Shown: in pieces, positions 60,720-64,000 of the stretch | Numbering within the stretch: the first letter of the stretch is position 1 | Layout of the letters: every line of letters begins with the position of its first letter | DNA from: Chloroflexota bacterium | Lineage (GTDB): Bacteria; Chloroflexota; Anaerolineae; Anaerolineales; Villigracilaceae | Reading direction: 5' to 3' | Assembly: GCA_016235425.1 (NCBI GenBank) | Contig: JACRLC010000059.1 | Span: 1-64,000 of the forward strand | Length of the DNA: 64,000 bases | Made by a program: the position numbers and the translations under genes | Notes under the pieces: generated by a model | Database searches by the model: none | Seen by the model: the letters and a program-made list of their open reading frames with translations, nothing else | Told to the model about the DNA's origin: nothing

Positions 60720-61637
60720 TTAAACCGGCTCACTCTCCGCTGGTTTTGTCTTCCCGCGCCCGGCGTAGGCGAGGAAACTCAGGCCGATGCTGACAAAGTA
60801 TAACAAAATCATCGGGGCCATTACCAGACCCATATTTACCGGGTCGATGGTGGGCGTGATGGCCGCGGCGATGACGGAAATGATGACGATTGCAAGTCTC
60901 CACTGTTGGGCAAGAACAGCGGGCTTGACCAATCCCATCGCGGACAGTACATAGATCACAAGCGGGAACTCAAAAAAGATGCCGATCCAGAACATCAGGC
61001 TGGTGACAAACCCGAAGTATTCGCGCGCCGCCCAAAACTGGGCGATCTTTGTAAAACCTCCCAAAAACGGCAGTGCGGCGGGAAGCAGGATATAAAATGT
61101 GAAGGCCATGCCGAGCAGGAATAGGAAGGTGGCAAACGGAATTCCCGCCAGCCCGAATTTGCGTTCACGCGGCCTGAGCCCCGGCGCGGCGAACAGCCAC
61201 AACTCGAAGGCAATATATGGAAAGGCCACCGCAATCCCCGCCGACATGGCGACGCGCATGAACACGCCAATTTCCTCGGTCACTTGAATGGCTTGCAGTT
61301 TTTCGAGTCCGCCGACGGGAACGGCGAGAAAGTCCATCAATCTTTCGGCGTACCAAAATGAAGCAATGACTGCCAGCGCCAGCACGACCACCGCCCGCAG
61401 GAGATGCGCGCGAAGCGCCTCCACCTGGTCCCACATCATCTGGCGGACGCTGCTGTCGGTGGCTAGATCGGCGAAGACATCGGTGAGCGGGCGCTCTTCG
61501 GGTTCGGTATTCAGGAATTTGTTGAAGCGCGCAACCGCCCGAAAGGGAGAGGCCGCGATGTTGAAAATGAGGCGGAATGGAAATGTGATGACCCGCCATA
61601 CACCGGAGAAGAATTTACGCATGCGGCTCCGCGTCAT
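60720..61637 (-). CDS. tatC: Sec-independent translocase TatC
   Basis: Polytopic component of 305 aa of the twin-arginine translocon. Six membrane segments follow EALRAHLLRAVVVLALAVIA, with EEIGVFMRVAMSAGIAVAFPYIAFELWLFAAPGLRPRERK, the core TatC signature, and GFVTSLMFWIGIFFEFPLVIYVLSA. The N-terminal 70 residues before the first Tat helix (a basic amphipathic stretch and EPEERPLTDVFADLATDSS) are longer than usual. The start at 61637 overlaps tatB by 23 nt; an ATG five codons later overlaps it by eight. TatC recognises the signal peptide of folded exported proteins. Confidence 0.93.
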   Translation of the reverse strand: MTRSRMRKFFSGVWRVITFPFRLIFNIAASPFRAVARFNKFLNTEPEERPLTDVFADLATDSSVRQMMWDQVEALRAHLLRAVVVLALAVIASFWYAERLMDFLAVPVGGLEKLQAIQVTEEIGVFMRVAMSAGIAVAFPYIAFELWLFAAPGLRPRERKFGLAGIPFATFLFLLGMAFTFYILLPAALPFLGGFTKIAQFWAAREYFGFVTSLMFWIGIFFEFPLVIYVLSAMGLVKPAVLAQQWRLAIVIISVIAAAITPTIDPVNMGLVMAPMILLYFVSIGLSFLAYAGRGKTKPAESEPV

Positions 61638-62013
61638 CTTTCGGTAAATCGCTTTCGGCGGGAGGCGGGATGGTGGGCTCCCTCTTTTCGGGCGCGGTTG
61701 GCGGATTCGGCTTCGAGCGGGGAGGATTGTTTATTGAACGGTAGCCGCTTCGGGCGGGGTCGGAAGCGTTGATGTTGATCTCGCCGCCGATCTTGTTGAG
61801 CTCTTCATTCGCATCGCGCATCAATTTATTGGGCAGGGTCCGCAGTTCGCGCGAAGTCTGCTGAAAGGCTTTCCACCCATCCGAAGTGACAACGCTTCTC
61901 AGCCACTTGCCAATCGTTTTCCCTGCCTTTTGCATGTCTTTGGGACCCAGCACGATCAGGGCAATAATGATAATAAAAACAAGTTCGGACATGCCGATGC
62001 CGAGGATTTCCAT
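61615..62013 (-). CDS. TatA/TatB-like translocase subunit
   Basis: Protein of 132 aa. One N-terminal membrane helix is followed by the conserved hinge (FIIIIALIVLGPKDMQKAGKTIGKW) and an amphipathic helix (LRTLPNKLMRDANEELNKI). The Pro/Lys-rich tail is typical of TatB. GPKDMQ matches TatB more than the FGPKKLP of TatA. It starts 2 nt after nusB ends, and overlaps tatC. A second Tat subunit is not in this window. Confidence 0.9.
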   Translation of the reverse strand: MEILGIGMSELVFIIIIALIVLGPKDMQKAGKTIGKWLRSVVTSDGWKAFQQTSRELRTLPNKLMRDANEELNKIGGEININASDPARSGYRSINNPPRSKPNPPTAPEKREPTIPPPAESDLPKDDAEPHA

Positions 62014-62015
62014 AA

Positions 62016-62447
62016 CTAGGCCTTTTGAATGATCTGAGTGATCTCGTGCTGGTGATCTGCGAGCGCGCCCAGCACGCCGTTGATAAAGCGCGGTGCGGAA
62101 TCGGAGCCGAAGAGCTTCGCCAGTTCCACCGCTTCGTTGATTGCCACTTTCACGGGCGTTTCGCGGCTCACGGCAAATTCCCAGAATGCAATGCGCAGGA
62201 TGTTGCGGTCGATCGCGGCGATCTGGTCGAGCGGCCATTCGGGCGCGTATTTTGCGATGAGCTGGTCGAGATCGTGGGTGAGGGGGAGTACGCCGAAGAT
62301 GATCTGCCGCGCAAATTCGGCGAGGTCATCGGACAGCGGCATTTCCTCCAGCCGTTCCTTGTAGATGTCGGCTGGAGGGTGATTTGCAATATCGATTTCG
62401 TAAAGTACCTGCAGGGCGAGGGAGCGCGCCCTGGTGCGGGGTTTCAT
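62016..62447 (-). CDS. nusB: Transcription antitermination factor NusB
   Basis: All-helical RNA-binding protein of 143 aa. RTRARSLALQVLYEIDIANH, EFARQIIFGVLP, AAIDRNILRIAFWEF and VAINEAVELAKLFGSDSAPRFINGVLGAL are conserved NusB sequence. With NusE it binds boxA in rRNA leaders and other targets. The start at 62447 (MKPRTRARS) is chosen as it fits the family N-terminus and has GAGG upstream; an ATG six codons upstream would overlap the preceding gene. It follows the Asp23 gene by 4 nt. Confidence 0.93.
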   Translation of the reverse strand: MKPRTRARSLALQVLYEIDIANHPPADIYKERLEEMPLSDDLAEFARQIIFGVLPLTHDLDQLIAKYAPEWPLDQIAAIDRNILRIAFWEFAVSRETPVKVAINEAVELAKLFGSDSAPRFINGVLGALADHQHEITQIIQKA

Positions 62448-62451
62448 TGGG

Positions 62452-62802
62452 TCAGGCCTCGTCATCCTCGTAATCAATATCCTCGATGTGGATATTTACG
62501 TAACCCACATCCATGCCGACCATTTCCTGGATGGCGCGCGCCACCTGCTGTTGGACGTTGCGGCTGACTTCGCGGATATTGACATCCTGTTTGAGCGCAA
62601 GATACAGTTCTGCATATACCGTATTCTCTTCCGTCTCGATCCGCACACCATCGCCGATGCCGCGTTTGAAGAGCCGGTTCACGCCGCCGGAGACGGAAGC
62701 CATGCGGCTGACGCCCGGCACGCTCAAAGCGGATAGTCTCGCGATGGTGATCAACACATCGGGCGAGACGGTGGTTTTACCTTGTGGTTCGTAATCAGTC
62801 AT
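62452..62802 (-). CDS. Asp23/Gls24 family envelope stress protein
   Basis: Protein of 116 aa. VSPDVLITIARLSALSVPGV, VYAELYLALKQDVNIREVSRNVQQQVARAI and MVGMDVGYVNIHIEDIDYE match the Asp23 (alkaline shock) family, which forms layers near the membrane in Gram-positive bacteria. The acidic C-terminus is typical. It often precedes nusB in Firmicutes and Chloroflexota, as it does here. GGAG lies upstream. A palindromic element separates it from fabG. Confidence 0.9.
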   Translation of the reverse strand: MTDYEPQGKTTVSPDVLITIARLSALSVPGVSRMASVSGGVNRLFKRGIGDGVRIETEENTVYAELYLALKQDVNIREVSRNVQQQVARAIQEMVGMDVGYVNIHIEDIDYEDDEA

Positions 62803-62816
62803 GTGTTCTCCTTATT

Positions 62817-62851
62817 CCCCTCTCCTGCGGGAGAGGGGCCAGGGGTGAGGG
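62817..62851. repeat. CCCTC-type palindromic element between fabG and the asp23 gene
   Basis: CCCCTCTCCTGCGGGAGAGG, then GGCCAGGGGTGAGGG, which ends at the fabG stop codon. It is a half-length copy with one inner palindrome. Confidence 0.85.
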
Positions 62852-63610
62852 TTACATCATCGCCATTCCGCCATCCACGCCAAGAACCTGGCCAGTGATG
62901 TACGCGGCCTGGTCGGAGGCGAGGAACGACGCGGCATAAGCGATTTCTTCCGGTTGTCCTTTGCGGCCCAGCGGGACCATTTTCAGCATGGCTTCCAGTG
63001 TTTCGGGCGTCATCGCGTCGAGGATTTCGGTATCCACGAAACCCGGCGCAATGGCATTGACCGTGATGTTGCGCGCCGCCACTTCGCGTGCCAGCGCTTT
63101 GGTGAAGGCGATCTGTCCGCCTTTGGAAGCGGAGTAATTCGTCTGGCCGGGGTTGCCCATTTGGCCGGCGACCGAGGCGATGTTGATGATCCGTCCCGTG
63201 CGCTTTCGCATCATGTGTTTGACGGCGGTTTTGGAGCAGTTGAAGGTGCTTTTCAAGTTGGTGTTGATCACCGCGTCCCAGTCCGCTTCGGGCATCATCA
63301 TAATGAGCTGGTCGCGGGTGATGCCTGCGTTGTTGACCAGGATGCCCAGGTCGCCAAACGTCTCAATCGCGAATTTGACCAGCGCCTCGGCTTGCTTGAA
63401 ATCGGACACGTCCGCCTGCATGGCGGCGGCTTTGCCGCCCGCTTCCTGGATTTTCTTTACCACTTCTTCGGCGGCATCCGGCGATTTGTGATAGTTCACG
63501 ACCACCGCCGCGCCGCGCGCCGCAAACTCCAGCGCAATGGCGCGGCCTATGCCGCGTGAGCCGCCTGTGACGAGCGCTGCTTTGTTTTCCAATGATAAAG
63601 TCAAGCCCAT
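62852..63610 (-). CDS. fabG: 3-oxoacyl-[acyl-carrier-protein] reductase
   Basis: Short-chain dehydrogenase of 252 aa that reduces 3-oxoacyl-ACP with NADPH in fatty acid synthesis. NADPH-binding ALVTGGSRGIGRAIAL, the NNAG motif in ILVNNAGITRD, catalytic Ser in INIASVAGQ, Tyr and Lys in NYSASKGG, and the C-terminal YITGQVLGVDGGMAMM are all present. GAGGAG precedes the ATG, and a minus-strand TATAAT (63631-63636) lies upstream. It heads the fabG-asp23-nusB-tatB-tatC block. Confidence 0.94.
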   Translation of the reverse strand: MGLTLSLENKAALVTGGSRGIGRAIALEFAARGAAVVVNYHKSPDAAEEVVKKIQEAGGKAAAMQADVSDFKQAEALVKFAIETFGDLGILVNNAGITRDQLIMMMPEADWDAVINTNLKSTFNCSKTAVKHMMRKRTGRIINIASVAGQMGNPGQTNYSASKGGQIAFTKALAREVAARNITVNAIAPGFVDTEILDAMTPETLEAMLKMVPLGRKGQPEEIAYAASFLASDQAAYITGQVLGVDGGMAMM

Positions 63611-63944
63611 GATTCTGCTCCTCGTTGTGAATTATACACCGTCAGTGTTGCGTGTTTCGTGTTGAGTACATCTACAGCGGAAAAGGGTGCTGGTCAAAGC
63701 GAAAGAAACAAGACCTCAGCCGCGAATTACGCGAATCCTTCGACAAGGTTTCCCTGGCCCGAACACCAGGACGGGCGATAAACTCAACGCGGCGGCTCAA
63801 CCCAACGGCTCAGGACAGGTTTTCGCGAATTGGTTTTTAAAAATCCGCGCTCATCCGCGAAACCTGTCCTGAGCTTGTCGAAGGATCCGTGGCAAAAGAA
63901 TTTTGAACTCCTTGTTTTTTAGCAGCAATGGGTAGAACCCAGGA
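63611..63944. repeat. Intergenic region with long dispersed repeat, copy B
   Basis: 63664-63931 matches 4918-5095, but carries extra sequence: a stretch around CCTTCGACAAGG (63738), and ACCTGTCCTGAGCTTGTCGA plus AGG inserted cleanly between ATCCGCGAA and ATCCGTGG (63863-63885). No gene is supported. Confidence 0.7.
63631..63636 (-). promoter_or_regulatory. fabG -10 hexamer
   Basis: A minus-strand TATAAT lies 20 nt upstream of the fabG ATG, with the ribosome binding site between them. Confidence 0.45.
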
Positions 63945-64000
63945 TTATTGCTTTGGTTTCAAGCCCAGACCCAGCGCAATCCCGCCTCCCAGCGCAAGGA
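63945..64000 (-). CDS. Possible C-terminal end of a membrane protein, cut by the window edge
   Basis: On the minus strand the frame reads LALGGGIALGLGLKPKQ and stops at 63945-63947. The hydrophobic Gly/Leu pattern is like the end of a membrane protein, but only 18 codons are present and no family can be named. Confidence 0.35.
   Translation of the reverse strand, partial: LALGGGIALGLGLKPKQ

Overview
The window looks like chromosomal DNA of an Anaerolineae-type member of the Chloroflexota. This is inferred from the mix of menaquinone genes, SLH-domain surface proteins, a glucosylglycerate-type cluster, CcrM-like methylation, predicted leaderless starts and a very high load of short palindromic repeats. 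There is no rRNA or other marker that fixes the taxon. I saw no tRNA, rRNA, CRISPR array or IS transposase other than one REP-associated (RAYT) transposase.

Layout: 0-14.5 kb, almost all on the minus strand, holds an HD-GYP sensor, a fused 2Fe-2S/molybdopterin hydroxylase, a PreP-like M16C protease, a CcrM-like methyltransferase, a RAYT with its REP/minisatellite cluster, the FAD subunit of the hydroxylase family, and an ECF sigma factor next to a large LysM membrane protein. 15-24 kb (plus strand) is a compact five-gene cluster (GH13_18 phosphorylase, GH63-like hydrolase, two GT4 transferases, USP-GT81 fusion) best read as synthesis and turnover of glucosylglycerate-type solutes, followed by a hydroxyacid dehydrogenase. 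24-34 kb has divergent menG/menA, an SLH protein, a second HD-GYP protein with a degenerate active site, a two-gene USP/EF-Tu-like operon, and a TetR gene divergent from a 10-TM protein. 34.8-40 kb is an accessory island: DUF2188 and KTSC genes, then a restriction-modification operon whose M subunit carries an N-terminal nuclease-like domain. 40-64 kb holds alaS, an alpha-glucosidase, a YfbK-like vWA lipoprotein, a short SLH protein, mnmA, DedA, VanZ and FmdB proteins, a penicillin-acylase family protein, two membrane glycosyltransferases, a large lipoprotein, and the tatC-tatB-nusB-asp23-fabG block.

The most unusual property is the repeats. At least five families of short palindromic elements occur between genes, nest inside one another, and repeatedly supply stop codons. 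Members of two families sit in frame inside protein-coding genes: alaS, a GH13 alpha-glucosidase, the molybdopterin hydroxylase and the RAYT itself. This resembles the protein-invading palindromic elements of Rickettsia. Other notable points are the loss of all four cysteine ligands of one 2Fe-2S cluster in the hydroxylase, and a recurring arrangement of a -10 hexamer followed by 6-7 nt and an ATG, which predicts leaderless mRNAs.
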